From: Akkermansiaceae bacterium UBA6138
Lineage (GTDB): Bacteria > Verrucomicrobiota > Verrucomicrobiia > Verrucomicrobiales > DEV007
Length of the DNA: 64,000 nt
Assembly: GCA_002422425.1 (NCBI GenBank)
Contig: DIVG01000006.1
Location: 1 to 64,000, forward strand
Direction of reading: 5' to 3'
Shown piece after piece: positions 26,574-35,770 of this stretch. Numbering within the stretch: the first letter of the stretch is position 1; every line of letters begins with the position of its first letter. Both the position numbers and the translations under genes were made by a program. Below the pieces are notes generated by a model. That model did no database searches and had not been told where the DNA came from. It was given only the letters and a program-made list of their open reading frames with translations.

Positions 26574-26648
26574 GCGCGGTTAGCTCAGGGGTAGAGCATC
26601 ACCTTGACACGGTGGGGGTCACTGGTTCAAATCCAGTATCGCGCACCA
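26574..26648 (+). tRNA. tRNA-Val (anticodon GAC), CCA encoded
   Basis: The 75-nt sequence folds as a standard cloverleaf. The acceptor stem pairs GCGCGGT with ATCGCGC. The D arm is GCTC/GAGC. The anticodon stem TCACC/GGTGG carries the loop TTGACAC with anticodon GAC (Val, codon GUC). The T arm is ACTGG/CCAGT with loop TTCAAAT. The 3' CCA is encoded. No other tRNA is in the window. Confidence 0.97.
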
Positions 26649-26654
26649 TCTTCC

Positions 26655-27728
26655 ATGGCCATTCAATACGAGTCCCCTGTCTGCCTTGCGGTCCTGAATC
26701 CCAAAGGCAGGGATCCCTACCTCGACTATTCCCGCGGCCCCAACTCCTACCAGGGCGGAGTCCATGCGCCAATCAATTTCCACGCCTACGCCGCCGCCAC
26801 CAACGGCGCGTTCTTTGATTCGACCGAAGATTTCATTAAGGTCCGCGATCGCTTCGATGCCGTCTTTGTCCTGATCCGGCGGCGCACCTGGATCACCCTG
26901 GAAGCGGTGCGAAAGCTGAAAAAGGCCGGCGTCACCGTCCTTGTGGCGTGGAAGGAGTGCAGCCACAACCAGATCTCCCGCCAGCTCAACTCGGTCAAGG
27001 CAGTGCGCGCCTACGGCGAGATCCTCGAACTCGCCGACGGGATCGTCTCGCCCACCCTTGCCTGGCCGCCGCGGGTCGGCTCGATCGATCAGAACCGGTT
27101 CTGGAAAAAGATGAAATTCATCCCGACACCCTACCCGGTCGATTTCCCCTCGTGGGATTTTTCAACTCCGGTGAACGAGCGATCCGGGATCCTCATCGGC
27201 ACGCGCGAGTTCAAGACCGAGACACGCCATCACATTCAAGCGGTCACCCGGGCGGCCTCGCTCGCGCACGAGTTCAACATCCCCCGCGTCACCGTGATCA
27301 ATTCGGACAAAATCAGAGGACTGCGGATCCTCCGGGAACTTGAGCGCGCCTTCCCGCCCGGCTGCCTCCGGATTCACGAAAAGCCCCTGCCCTACCCGGA
27401 TTACCTGAAGCTACTCTCGTCCCACCGCTTCGTTTACCAAATGGATCACAGCGGAGTGCCGGGCCAGGTCGCCGGGGATTGCCTCCTTACACGAACGATC
27501 TGTATCGGCGGCAGCTCAACCATAGAAAAAATAGCTTTTTCCGACTTCAACGACGACGGCACTACCCCGATGGAAAGCCTCTGCGAACGCGTCGGGCAGA
27601 TGTTGCACGACGACGGTCAATATCTCGCCGCGATCGACAAGTCGCAGAAGATCGCAAGGGAATCGCTGAGCTTCGAGGCCATCGCCCGCCAGCTGGGGAC
27701 ATGGCCCGGGGTCACCCGTCTGCCGTGA
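26655..27728 (+). CDS. Glycosyltransferase-like protein behind tRNA-Val
   Basis: The 357-residue protein is soluble and has the feel of a GT-B glycosyltransferase: VFVLIRRRTW, a Rossmann-like KKAGVTVLVAWKE, and a C-terminal half with YPDYLKLLSSHRFVYQMDHSGVPGQVAGD, similar to donor-binding regions. I do not recognise a named family. The ATG is only 6 nt after the tRNA CCA, and any Shine-Dalgarno would lie inside the tRNA. The frame is open upstream through the tRNA, so the ATG marks the first plausible start. Function in sugar transfer is inference. Confidence 0.6.
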   Translation: MAIQYESPVCLAVLNPKGRDPYLDYSRGPNSYQGGVHAPINFHAYAAATNGAFFDSTEDFIKVRDRFDAVFVLIRRRTWITLEAVRKLKKAGVTVLVAWKECSHNQISRQLNSVKAVRAYGEILELADGIVSPTLAWPPRVGSIDQNRFWKKMKFIPTPYPVDFPSWDFSTPVNERSGILIGTREFKTETRHHIQAVTRAASLAHEFNIPRVTVINSDKIRGLRILRELERAFPPGCLRIHEKPLPYPDYLKLLSSHRFVYQMDHSGVPGQVAGDCLLTRTICIGGSSTIEKIAFSDFNDDGTTPMESLCERVGQMLHDDGQYLAAIDKSQKIARESLSFEAIARQLGTWPGVTRLP

Positions 27729-27822
27729 GGAGACCACTTGCGGCGATCACTTCTTCGGGGATGCCCGGGCCGACGAAGCGGGGAAACGGGTCGGTAATCT
27801 CCCGAATCCGTTTCTCGCCCCA

Positions 27823-28302
27823 TCAGTAGAGCACCTCGAAAAGCTCGACATCAAACATCAAGGTCTGGTTCGGACCGATTTTCGGCGGAGCACCGCGAGC
27901 GCCATAAGCGAGGTGAGGCGGCACCGTAAACCGATACTTTGCCCCGACCTGCATCAGCGGGATGCCTTCGCGCCAGCCCGGGATGACCTGATTGAGCCCG
28001 AAAGTAGCAGGCTCGCCGCGTTGCACGCTACTGTCAAAAACCGTCCCGTCGGGGAGGTAGCCGTGGTAGTGGACCTTCACGCGGTTGTAGGAGGCGGGAC
28101 GGGCACCGGTCCCGGGCCGCAGCACCTCATACTTCAGGCCTGAATAGGTCGTCTGCACTCCCGAAGGAACAGAAGCGCCGGGAGCCGGGGTCGGCGGCGA
28201 TACGGCGGGGGTGGCCGCCCCTCTGTCGTTTGTATTGCAGCCGGTCAGAGCTGCGGCGGCAAAGAGACTAAAGGAAAATACGGCGACAGAGTTTGATTTC
28301 AT
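27823..28302 (-). CDS. Lipoprotein FKBP-type peptidyl-prolyl isomerase
   Basis: The 159-residue protein has a lipoprotein signal (lipobox LTGC, Cys22), a Pro/Ala-rich linker to about residue 50 and a complete FKBP domain. FKBP motifs include VKVHYHGYLPDGTVFDSS, NQVIPGWREGIPLMQVG, FTVPPHLAYGARG and the final DVELFEVL. It should catalyse Pro isomerisation in periplasmic protein folding. The domain order matches single-domain FkpA/Mip-like proteins without a dimerisation helix. It is convergent with the glycosyltransferase-like gene. Confidence 0.93.
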   Translation of the reverse strand: MKSNSVAVFSFSLFAAAALTGCNTNDRGAATPAVSPPTPAPGASVPSGVQTTYSGLKYEVLRPGTGARPASYNRVKVHYHGYLPDGTVFDSSVQRGEPATFGLNQVIPGWREGIPLMQVGAKYRFTVPPHLAYGARGAPPKIGPNQTLMFDVELFEVLY

Positions 28303-28376
28303 GACAGCGGGGAAAGTGGCAGAGTCCTGGGCTTTTCGAAAGGAAAAAGGCGGGTTGAAATCGCAAATGTGGCTAC

Positions 28377-28397
28377 AAAGAGAAATTGCGGCCGCAA
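28377..28397 (-). terminator. Weak candidate terminator after lspA
   Basis: On the minus strand the 12-bp palindrome TTGCGGCCGCAA (28386-28397) is followed by TTTCTCTTT. A 4-bp stem with GGCC in the loop would form, so termination would be weak. The position, 27 bp after the lspA stop, is suitable. Confidence 0.22.
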
Positions 28398-28423
28398 CGA
28401 GATGTCATTCCATTTGCTCCACG

Positions 28424-28969
28424 CTAGGGGGTCTTGCCCGCTTTTTCGGACTCAACTACCGGCTGCCGAAAAGCCGCGATGATGAGCAAAACCGCCGCGA
28501 TGCAGATGCAGGAATCCGCCACATTGAACGAAGGAAAGTGGCCGCCTGTTGCGGGGAACAGTGCCCCGTAGAAAGGTGGCCGGAAGTCCAGGAAATCCAC
28601 AACATACCCGCGCCCCGGGAGGAGCCGGTCGGTCAGGTTACCGAGGATGCCGCTGACAAGAAGAGAGGCGGCAACCTTCGAGAGGATGTCGGGAAAAGCT
28701 CCCTTGCGCCAGAGAATTGTGATCGCCGCCATCGCGATGACCCCGATCGCCCCGAAAAACCAGTTCGCGTGCTCGGCCCCGTTCATGATGCCGAAAGCCA
28801 TGCCGGTATTGTGAACGCGCACGAGATTAAAAAATCCGGGGATAACCTCGATGACGCGGTGGGCGACGGGCTCGTTCACCGCGTCGGGAAAATTCGAGAC
28901 GATGAGCCACTTCGTCCACTGATCGAGGACGTAGAGAGGCAGAGTCAGGGTAAGGAGGAACTTTCTCAT
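28424..28969 (-). CDS. lspA: Lipoprotein signal peptidase
   Basis: From the ATG at 28967-28969 the protein has 181 residues and four membrane segments. The two catalytic aspartates are in GNLTDR and FNVADS, with NTGMAFG and VVDFLDF also conserved. It removes the signal peptide from prolipoproteins after lipid attachment. Its ATG overlaps the ileS stop by 4 bp, and ileS-lspA is a common gene order. The frame is open further upstream in ileS; that part is not used. The loop between the catalytic motifs (about 20 residues) is a little longer than usual. Confidence 0.95.
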   Translation of the reverse strand: MRKFLLTLTLPLYVLDQWTKWLIVSNFPDAVNEPVAHRVIEVIPGFFNLVRVHNTGMAFGIMNGAEHANWFFGAIGVIAMAAITILWRKGAFPDILSKVAASLLVSGILGNLTDRLLPGRGYVVDFLDFRPPFYGALFPATGGHFPSFNVADSCICIAAVLLIIAAFRQPVVESEKAGKTP

Positions 28970-31731
28970 GTGGCGAGAGGGGCGAGGGAGACAACAACAT
29001 CGTCGCACCGCGAGCAGAGTCCACTCGCGGCGTTCAGAGTGAGAGAACGCCGGCAGCGCGGGCACTCCTCGTGCGTCGTCACCGCGACAGTGGCGCGGGC
29101 GGGACCATCAGTATCCTCGACCGAAACGCCCGAGACCATGAGGAACTCCAGCGCTTCTTCGGGAGCCTCGCTCAGGACCGCCCGGGCGGCATCGTCGACG
29201 GGGAGATGGAAGACGACCGCGGCACGCTCGCGCTTTTTGAACTCGTCGGCTTTGACCGCCGCATCGATCGCGACCTGGGCGAGATCGCGGAGGCGGGAAA
29301 GGTGCCCGATTTTCACCGTAGCCTCATCCGAGGCAAAGGCGGGATCGGCCTCGGGGAACAGCTCGAGGTGGACCGAGGTCTCGTGCCCGGCATACTCCCA
29401 GGCCTCGTCGGCGGTGTAGGCGAGAACGGGCGCGATGAGCTTCACAAGCCCTTCGAAGACCTGATGAATCGCCGTCTGCGAGGCCCTCCGGCGCGGGGAT
29501 GCCACCGCATCGCAGTACATGCGATCCTTCGTGATATCGACGTAGAGCGCACTGAGGTCGACCGCGCAGAACTGGTTGAGCGTGTTGAAGACCTTGCGGA
29601 ATTCGAAGGCGGCATAGGCCTCGCGGCACTCGGTCACGACCTGGTGAAAACGCTCGAGGATCCAGCGATCGAGCAAGGTCATCGCCTCGGATCCAACACC
29701 ATCCTGCGCGATGTCGAAGTCATTCAGGTTCGCGAGGAGAATGCGCATGGTGTTGCGGAAGCGGCGATACGGCTCCGCGGTCTGCTTGAAGAGATCTTCG
29801 CCAAAGGGCACCTCGTTCTGCCAGTCAACACTGCTGACCCAGAGGCGGAGGATGTCCGCGCCGTATTTGTCGTAGAAATAGGCGGCATCGACCGGCTTGC
29901 CCGACTTCTTCGCCTCGGACTTGGAGATCTTTTTCTTATCCTGATCGACGACAAAGCCATGCGTCATGACCGCCTTGTAGGGTGCCTTGTCCCGCACTGC
30001 GACGCTGAGCATGAGGGAGCTCTGGAACCAGCCGCGATGCTGGTCGGTTGCTTCGAGATACAGGTCGGCCGGACAGCTCAGTTCGGGATGGCGATCCATC
30101 ACCGCGACATGGCTCGAGCCCGAGTCGATCCAGACGTCGAGTGTGTCGGTGCAACGCTTCGTCCCGGTGGGGAGACCGAGAGCCTCGGCCCACCAGGCGT
30201 CGTCTTTTTCAAACCAGAGATTCGTCCCACCCGACTCGGTCAGGTCGGCCACCTTGCGGGCAAGGGCCGCGTCGATCATCGGCTCGGCCGTCTCGGCGTC
30301 GTAGAAAACGGGAAGCGGCACGCCCCAGGTGCGCTGACGCGAGATACACCAGTCAGGCCGCGACTCGACCGTTCCGAAAATGCGGTTGCGGCCCCAGTGC
30401 GGGAGCCAGCGGACCGAGTCGATCTCCTTCAGCGCGGTCTCGCGCAGGGCGTCGATGCGAATGAAAAACTGCGCTACCGAGCGAAAAATGATGGGGGTCT
30501 TCGACCTCCAGCAATGCGGGTAGCTGTGGAGGTAGTTCTCCTTGCCAATGAGCGCACCCCTGCCCGCAAGCAGCTTGATGATGGGCACGTTCGACTCGTG
30601 GACATGCTGTCCCACAAGAAAATCGACGCCGACCTCGTCGGTGAATTTCCCGAGATCATCGACCGGGGAAAGAAGACCGAGGCCGTTCTGCTGTCCGGCC
30701 AAGTAATCCTCGGAACCGTGTCCGGGAGCGATGTGAACCGCGCCGGTGCCGGTCTCGGTCGTGACGAAGTCCGCAAGGATCAGGCGCGAAGTCCGATCGA
30801 GAAAAGGATGCTGTGCCTCGGCGCCCTCGAGCTCAGCCCCTTTGAACTCGATCATTTCTCCCGCAGGGAGAAAGCCCGTCTTCTGGCCGAAGGTCTCGAC
30901 GAGGTCTTTCACCACGACGAGGTTCTCCGTCACGCCCTTTTCCGCGTGGGTGAAATCGCCCCGCACGTAGGTGAAGAGCGGATGCACCGCGATCCCGAGG
31001 TTCGCCGGGAGTGTCCACGGCGTCGTCGTCCAGATCACCATCGAGGTTTTGCCGGCGAGACCGCCGGTGACGAGGGGAAATTTCACGAAGATCGCTGGAT
31101 CTTTCACATCCATGTACTCGACTTCGGCCTCGGCCAGAGCGGTCTGGGCGCCGTAGCTCCACTGCACCGGTTTCTGGCTCTGGTAGACGAGTCCTTTTTC
31201 CACCAGCGTCGCGAAGACCCGGATGATGTCGGACTCATATTCGGGCGAGAGCGTGAGGTAGGGATTTTCCCAGTCTCCGAGGACACCGAGACGGCGGAAG
31301 GAATTCCGCTGGATGTCGATGTAGTCGCGGGCAAAGGCCTCGGAACGGCGGCGGATCTCCGGGGCATCGAGACCGCGGGTTTCTTTGACGACCTTGAACT
31401 CGATCGGGAGACCGTGGCAGTCCCAGCCCGGGATGTAAGGGCATTCGTAGCCCGCCATCGTCTTGCTTTTCAGGACGAGATCCTTCAGCACCTTGTTCAG
31501 AGCCGTGCCCATGTGGACATCGCCGTTGGCGAAGGGAGGCCCGTCGTGGAGGATGTAGCGGGGCGCTCCCTCACTCTTCCGCTTTTTGATGATCTCAAAA
31601 TAAAGCGAATCACGCTCCCATTTTTCGAGACGGGCAGGCTCCCGCGTCACGAGATCGCCCCGCATGGGGAACTCGGTGTCGGGAAGATTAAGGGTCGCTT
31701 TGTAGCTGGTGGAGCCGTCAGGGTCGCTCAT
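28966..31731 (-). CDS. ileS: Isoleucyl-tRNA synthetase
   Basis: This 921-residue class I synthetase has the HIGH motif as HMGT (73-76, in PPFANGDVHMGTALNK), an editing domain in the middle, the KMSKS motif as KISKS, and a C-terminal zinc ribbon with CPRC and CSRC pairs. It charges tRNA-Ile and edits Val. The zinc ribbon and general length fit the bacterial type. lspA follows with a 4-bp overlap, so the two are cotranscribed. Confidence 0.97.
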   Translation of the reverse strand: MSDPDGSTSYKATLNLPDTEFPMRGDLVTREPARLEKWERDSLYFEIIKKRKSEGAPRYILHDGPPFANGDVHMGTALNKVLKDLVLKSKTMAGYECPYIPGWDCHGLPIEFKVVKETRGLDAPEIRRRSEAFARDYIDIQRNSFRRLGVLGDWENPYLTLSPEYESDIIRVFATLVEKGLVYQSQKPVQWSYGAQTALAEAEVEYMDVKDPAIFVKFPLVTGGLAGKTSMVIWTTTPWTLPANLGIAVHPLFTYVRGDFTHAEKGVTENLVVVKDLVETFGQKTGFLPAGEMIEFKGAELEGAEAQHPFLDRTSRLILADFVTTETGTGAVHIAPGHGSEDYLAGQQNGLGLLSPVDDLGKFTDEVGVDFLVGQHVHESNVPIIKLLAGRGALIGKENYLHSYPHCWRSKTPIIFRSVAQFFIRIDALRETALKEIDSVRWLPHWGRNRIFGTVESRPDWCISRQRTWGVPLPVFYDAETAEPMIDAALARKVADLTESGGTNLWFEKDDAWWAEALGLPTGTKRCTDTLDVWIDSGSSHVAVMDRHPELSCPADLYLEATDQHRGWFQSSLMLSVAVRDKAPYKAVMTHGFVVDQDKKKISKSEAKKSGKPVDAAYFYDKYGADILRLWVSSVDWQNEVPFGEDLFKQTAEPYRRFRNTMRILLANLNDFDIAQDGVGSEAMTLLDRWILERFHQVVTECREAYAAFEFRKVFNTLNQFCAVDLSALYVDITKDRMYCDAVASPRRRASQTAIHQVFEGLVKLIAPVLAYTADEAWEYAGHETSVHLELFPEADPAFASDEATVKIGHLSRLRDLAQVAIDAAVKADEFKKRERAAVVFHLPVDDAARAVLSEAPEEALEFLMVSGVSVEDTDGPARATVAVTTHEECPRCRRSLTLNAASGLCSRCDDVVVSLAPLAT

Positions 31732-31900
31732 AAGTCTGGCAGAAATCGAAAGGCGGCAAGCGTAGCACCCGCACCGATACGGGTCAAAGGCGAAGCGCGG
31801 CCACCGAGAATACGCCGAGCCTTACCTTGACGCCATCCCGCCAAAGGCTAGAATCGCTGCTCGGAGCCGCCCCGAACCCCACTATTTATCATCTCTGTCC

Positions 31901-33595
31901 ATGAGCGAATACCAGCCCAATCTGAAAGAAGCCGCCGAACTCGCCGAGATCAATCGCCTCACCTTCGCGAAGCGCCTCGGATACTACGCCAAAAAATCCG
32001 GACCGGGCTGGCTCCAGGCCGCGATCACCCTCGGGGGCGGTTCGCTCGCCAGCGCCCTCTTCCTCGGCGTCATTCTCAACTACCACCTCATGTGGCTGCA
32101 ACCCCTCGCCATGATCCTCGGGGTCGTGATGCTTTGCGCCATTTCCTATGTCACCCTCTCGAGCCAGCGCCGTCCCTTCGAGTCGGTCAAAACCTTCGTC
32201 AGTCCGGTCCTTGCCTGGGGCTGGCTGATCGGAGCGATGCTCGCGAACATGGTCTGGTGCCTGCCGCAGTTCGCCCTCGGCACCGGCGCCGTGCAGCAGA
32301 ACCTCATCCCCTCCCTAGAGGGTTCCGCCGGGGCGACCTGGGGTGTCGGCGCCGTGCTCTTTCTCTGCTCGGCACTCGCCGTGCGCGCTTACGATTCCGG
32401 TGGCAATGGCGTCAAAGTCTTTGAGCGCATCCTCCAGACCATGGTCGGAGTCGTCGTCGTCTCGTTCTTCCTCGTCGTCGGACGTCTCACCGCCTCGGGG
32501 GCTCTCGACTGGGGCCTCATCCTCACGGGCTTCGTTCCCAATCTCAATCTCCTGAAGGATCCGTCTCCCGTAATCGGCGCAGCGATTGCCCTGACAGGCG
32601 ACAATGCCGCCACCTGGACTTCGCTCATCGCCGGCGACCAGCGCGATATCATCATCGCCGCCTTCGGCACCGCAGTGGGCATTAACATGACCTTCCTCCT
32701 GCCCTACTCCATGCTCCGCAAGGGCTGGACACCGGAACACCGCGGCCTCGCCATGACCGATCTCGGGATCGGTCTCTTCGTCCCGTTCTTCCTCGCCACC
32801 AGCTGCATCGTCATTGCCGCCGCAAGCCAGTTCCACGGGAAAACCGACGACATCATCGCCGCCGACGGCACCGTCATCGCCGCCAAGGCAGGGAGCTTCG
32901 CCGGAGTCGCCGACCGTTTCGTGAAGGTGCGTTTCGCCGATGAGATCGCCGCCCTGCCCGAGACCGATCGCGCTGCAAGGGTCACCGAACTGCGTGATGC
33001 CCTCCCCGTCCCCGACCGCAAGGTAGCCGCCATGCTGGTCTCGCGAAAAGATTCGGACCTCGCCAAATCTCTCTCCGCCCTCGCCGGCGAAGGCGTCGGG
33101 CGCGTTGTCTTCGGCGTCGGCGTACTCGGGATGGCGCTCTCCACCATCATTATCCTCATGCTGATCAACGGATTCTGTCTCTGCGAAGCCCTCGGTCGCC
33201 CCGGCGACCGCAAGCTCCACTTCCTCGGCAGTCTCATCCCCGGCATCATCGGACTTTGTTTCCCCCTCATCTGGAATGACCAGTCGCGCGCCAAGCTGGC
33301 AGTGCCAACCTCCGTCATCGGTGCTTCGCTGCTGCCCATCGCCTACTTCACCTTCCTCCTTCTCATGAACTCACCCAAGCTCCTCGGCGATGCCATGCCG
33401 CGGGGCGGAAAACGCATCGCTCTCAATGCTCTGATGATCTTCGCCACCGGCGTCGCGACCTTCGGCTCGATCTGGGCGCTGCGCGGCAAGGAAGTCGACG
33501 GCATCCCCGTGGGCACCTTCGGGCTCGTTGTCCTCGTCGTCCTTTTCCTCCTCGGTCTCTTCGGATTCCTCTCGAAAAACCGCAAGTCTGTTTGA
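31901..33595 (+). CDS. NRAMP-superfamily transporter without canonical DPGN/MPH motifs
   Basis: The 564-residue protein has about 11-12 membrane helices. The N-terminal SGPGWLQAAITLGGGS sits where NRAMP helix 1 carries DPGN, and LLPYSML (267-271 for PYSML) sits where helix 6 carries MPH. TGDNAATWTSLIAGD and GINMTFLLPYS are otherwise NRAMP-like. A hydrophilic insert of about 70 residues (near 325-395) splits the later helices. With the metal-binding residues changed, transport of Mn/Fe is doubtful; Mg or another substrate, as in NRAMP-related Mg transporters, is possible. Its stop overlaps a TTG start of the next frame, but the next gene starts 24 bp later. Confidence 0.7.
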   Translation: MSEYQPNLKEAAELAEINRLTFAKRLGYYAKKSGPGWLQAAITLGGGSLASALFLGVILNYHLMWLQPLAMILGVVMLCAISYVTLSSQRRPFESVKTFVSPVLAWGWLIGAMLANMVWCLPQFALGTGAVQQNLIPSLEGSAGATWGVGAVLFLCSALAVRAYDSGGNGVKVFERILQTMVGVVVVSFFLVVGRLTASGALDWGLILTGFVPNLNLLKDPSPVIGAAIALTGDNAATWTSLIAGDQRDIIIAAFGTAVGINMTFLLPYSMLRKGWTPEHRGLAMTDLGIGLFVPFFLATSCIVIAAASQFHGKTDDIIAADGTVIAAKAGSFAGVADRFVKVRFADEIAALPETDRAARVTELRDALPVPDRKVAAMLVSRKDSDLAKSLSALAGEGVGRVVFGVGVLGMALSTIIILMLINGFCLCEALGRPGDRKLHFLGSLIPGIIGLCFPLIWNDQSRAKLAVPTSVIGASLLPIAYFTFLLLMNSPKLLGDAMPRGGKRIALNALMIFATGVATFGSIWALRGKEVDGIPVGTFGLVVLVVLFLLGLFGFLSKNRKSV

Positions 33596-33618
33596 TCCCC
33601 CTCCTCCCCAGCACCCTC

Positions 33619-34665
33619 ATGAAATTCGGAATCATCGGAGCCGGCATGATCGCCAACTTTCACGCCAAGGCCATCCTCGCGATGGAGGGCGGTGAGCTGC
33701 ATTCGTTTTACGGGCGGAGACAGGAGGCCGTCGATGAGCTCGTCGCGGAGAATGGGGGCATCGGCTACACCGATCTTGACGCCTTCCTCAACGATCCCGA
33801 GCTCGACATCGTCACCATCGCCACCCCCAGCGGAGCCCACCTCGAGCCCGCCATCGCCGCCGCCGCCGCCGGCAAACACGTCATCTGCGAAAAGCCCCTC
33901 GAGGTCACACCCGAGCGCATCGACATGATGATCAACGCCTGCGAGCAGGCCGGAGTGACTCTCTCGGGCATCTTCAACCGCCGCTTCCACCCTGCCATGG
34001 ACGCCTTTAAAAATGCCGTCGAAGAGGGTCGCTTCGGTCGCCTCACCCTGTGTGATGCCTACGTGAAATGGTACCGAAGCCAGGCCTATTACGACTCGGG
34101 CGCGTGGCGCGGGACCTGGGCTCTCGACGGGGGCGGCGCCCTCATGAACCAGTCCATTCACCTCATCGACCAGCTCATCTACCTCGCCGGCGACGTCGCC
34201 TCGGTCTCCGCCTCGACCGCCTGCCTCGCCCACGAGGGCATCGAGGTCGAAGACACCGCCGTGGCCATCCTCGAATTTAAAAACGGCGCCCGCGGCGTCA
34301 TTCAGGGCTCGACCGCCTGCTGGTCATCGACCGGACACCCCGCCGAGGTCCACCTCTGCGGCGACCAGGGCTCCGCCTTCCTCGCCGATGAAAAATTCCG
34401 CGTCTGGGACTTCGCCGAGGCCTCGCCCGACGACGACATCGTCCGAGCCGAACTGATGCAGGGCAGCGCCGCCAAAGGACTCGGGGCGAACGACCCCAAG
34501 GCGATCAACTTCGAAGGGCACAGGCGAAACTTCGAAGACGTCGTCAAGTCAATCAAAGAAGGCCGCGCTCCCCGCGTCGATGGCGTCGAGGCCCGCCGCG
34601 CCGTCGCCCTCATCTGCGCCATCTACGAGAGCGCCCGAAACGACGGAGCCAAAGTCTACCTCTGA
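33619..34665 (+). CDS. Gfo/Idh/MocA-family NAD(P)-dependent oxidoreductase
   Basis: From the ATG at 33619 there are 348 residues. The N-terminal Rossmann domain has FGIIGAGMIANFHA and DIVTIATPSGAHLEP, followed by the diagnostic CEKPLEV (Lys-Pro) motif. The C-terminal alpha/beta domain contains GGGALMNQSIHLIDQLIYL with its catalytic His. Such enzymes oxidise or reduce sugars and inositols with NAD(P). The specific substrate is unknown. It follows the transporter by 24 bp and precedes a sugar-nucleotide epimerase, which suits sugar metabolism. Confidence 0.92.
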   Translation: MKFGIIGAGMIANFHAKAILAMEGGELHSFYGRRQEAVDELVAENGGIGYTDLDAFLNDPELDIVTIATPSGAHLEPAIAAAAAGKHVICEKPLEVTPERIDMMINACEQAGVTLSGIFNRRFHPAMDAFKNAVEEGRFGRLTLCDAYVKWYRSQAYYDSGAWRGTWALDGGGALMNQSIHLIDQLIYLAGDVASVSASTACLAHEGIEVEDTAVAILEFKNGARGVIQGSTACWSSTGHPAEVHLCGDQGSAFLADEKFRVWDFAEASPDDDIVRAELMQGSAAKGLGANDPKAINFEGHRRNFEDVVKSIKEGRAPRVDGVEARRAVALICAIYESARNDGAKVYL

Positions 34666-34742
34666 TCACGGGTTCTGCCATACCTCCCGCCTCCCCCTGC
34701 CCGTGATGGTAACAAGGGAGCCCTCCGGCAACTCCTCCTCTC

Positions 34743-35732
34743 ATGAATACCGTCCTCGTCACCGGCACTGCCGGCTTTATCGCCCATCGGGTCACCCGGC
34801 TCCTCCTCGAGCAGGGCGTTGAGGTCGTCGGGATAGACAATCTCAACGACGCCTACGATCTCCGCCTCAAACAACACCGCCTCGCCGACCTTGCGGGACG
34901 CGAAGGATTCACTTTCTACGAGGGTGACATTGAGAACCTTTATGACCTCAAGCCCGTTTTCGACGGACGACAGTTCGACGTCATCTTCAATCTCGCGGCC
35001 CGTGCCGGAGTGCGCTACAGCATCGAGAATCCGCACGTCTACATGCAATCCAACGCTCAGGGAGCGCTGAACCTGCTCGAAATGATGCGACCGGGCGATT
35101 GCAGAAAATTCATTCTCGCCTCGACCTCCTCACTCTACGCCGGTCAACCCATGCCGTTCCGGGAGGATCTGCCCGTCGATCGCCCCCTCTCTCCCTATGC
35201 CGCCTCAAAAAAAGCGGCCGAGGTCCTCACCTACACCTACCATCACCTCTACGGGATCGACGTCTCTATCCTCCGTTACTTCACGGTCTACGGACCGGCC
35301 GGACGCCCCGACATGGCTCCCTTCCGCTTCATCAAGTGGATCCACGAGGGCACTCCTATCACCGTCTTCGGCGACGGTTCCCAGACCCGTGACTTCACCT
35401 ACGTCGATGACATCGCCTGCGGCACCATCCTCGCCGCCCGTGCGATGGGTAATCACGGCGTGCCGGAACACGAGATCATTAATCTCGGCGGAGGCAAGAC
35501 GCCCATTTCCCTGCTCGAATTCATCGGCAAGATCGAAGACCGTCTTGGGAAAAAAGCCGAGATCGTTTGGCAACCCATGAGCGCGTCGGAGATGCAGGAC
35601 ACTTCCGCTGATATCTCCAAGGCCGCCCGCCTCCTCGGTTGGCAGCCGGAAACCGATCTCGACGCCGGCCTCGATGCGACCGTAGAATGGTATCTCGATA
35701 ATGTTAAGTGGGCAGGTGAAGTGCGTTTGTGA
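34743..35732 (+). CDS. Nucleotide-sugar epimerase, UDP-glucuronate 4-epimerase-like
   Basis: The 329-residue extended SDR has an N-terminal NAD site (VTGTAGFIAHRV, with Ala in place of the third Gly), the catalytic Ser in STSSLYAG and the YAASK Tyr/Lys pair. The stretch AGVRYSIENPHVYMQSN is typical of UDP-glucuronate 4-epimerases and close relatives. NAD-dependent oxidation at C4 is the expected chemistry. It follows the Gfo/Idh/MocA gene by 77 bp and is convergent with the DUF1501 gene. Substrate choice within the family is not certain. Confidence 0.88.
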   Translation: MNTVLVTGTAGFIAHRVTRLLLEQGVEVVGIDNLNDAYDLRLKQHRLADLAGREGFTFYEGDIENLYDLKPVFDGRQFDVIFNLAARAGVRYSIENPHVYMQSNAQGALNLLEMMRPGDCRKFILASTSSLYAGQPMPFREDLPVDRPLSPYAASKKAAEVLTYTYHHLYGIDVSILRYFTVYGPAGRPDMAPFRFIKWIHEGTPITVFGDGSQTRDFTYVDDIACGTILAARAMGNHGVPEHEIINLGGGKTPISLLEFIGKIEDRLGKKAEIVWQPMSASEMQDTSADISKAARLLGWQPETDLDAGLDATVEWYLDNVKWAGEVRL

Positions 35733-35770
35733 GGATTGCAGTGCCGGTTTTACAGCGAGACAGAGATTCT

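Noticed and set aside
26574..27728. Possible integrated element using tRNA-Val as attachment site
   Set aside because: No integrase, no second copy of the tRNA 3' end and no mobile genes were seen downstream.
29071..31830. 919-codon plus-strand open frame
   Set aside because: It is the antisense image of ileS, with repetitive charged composition and no domain.
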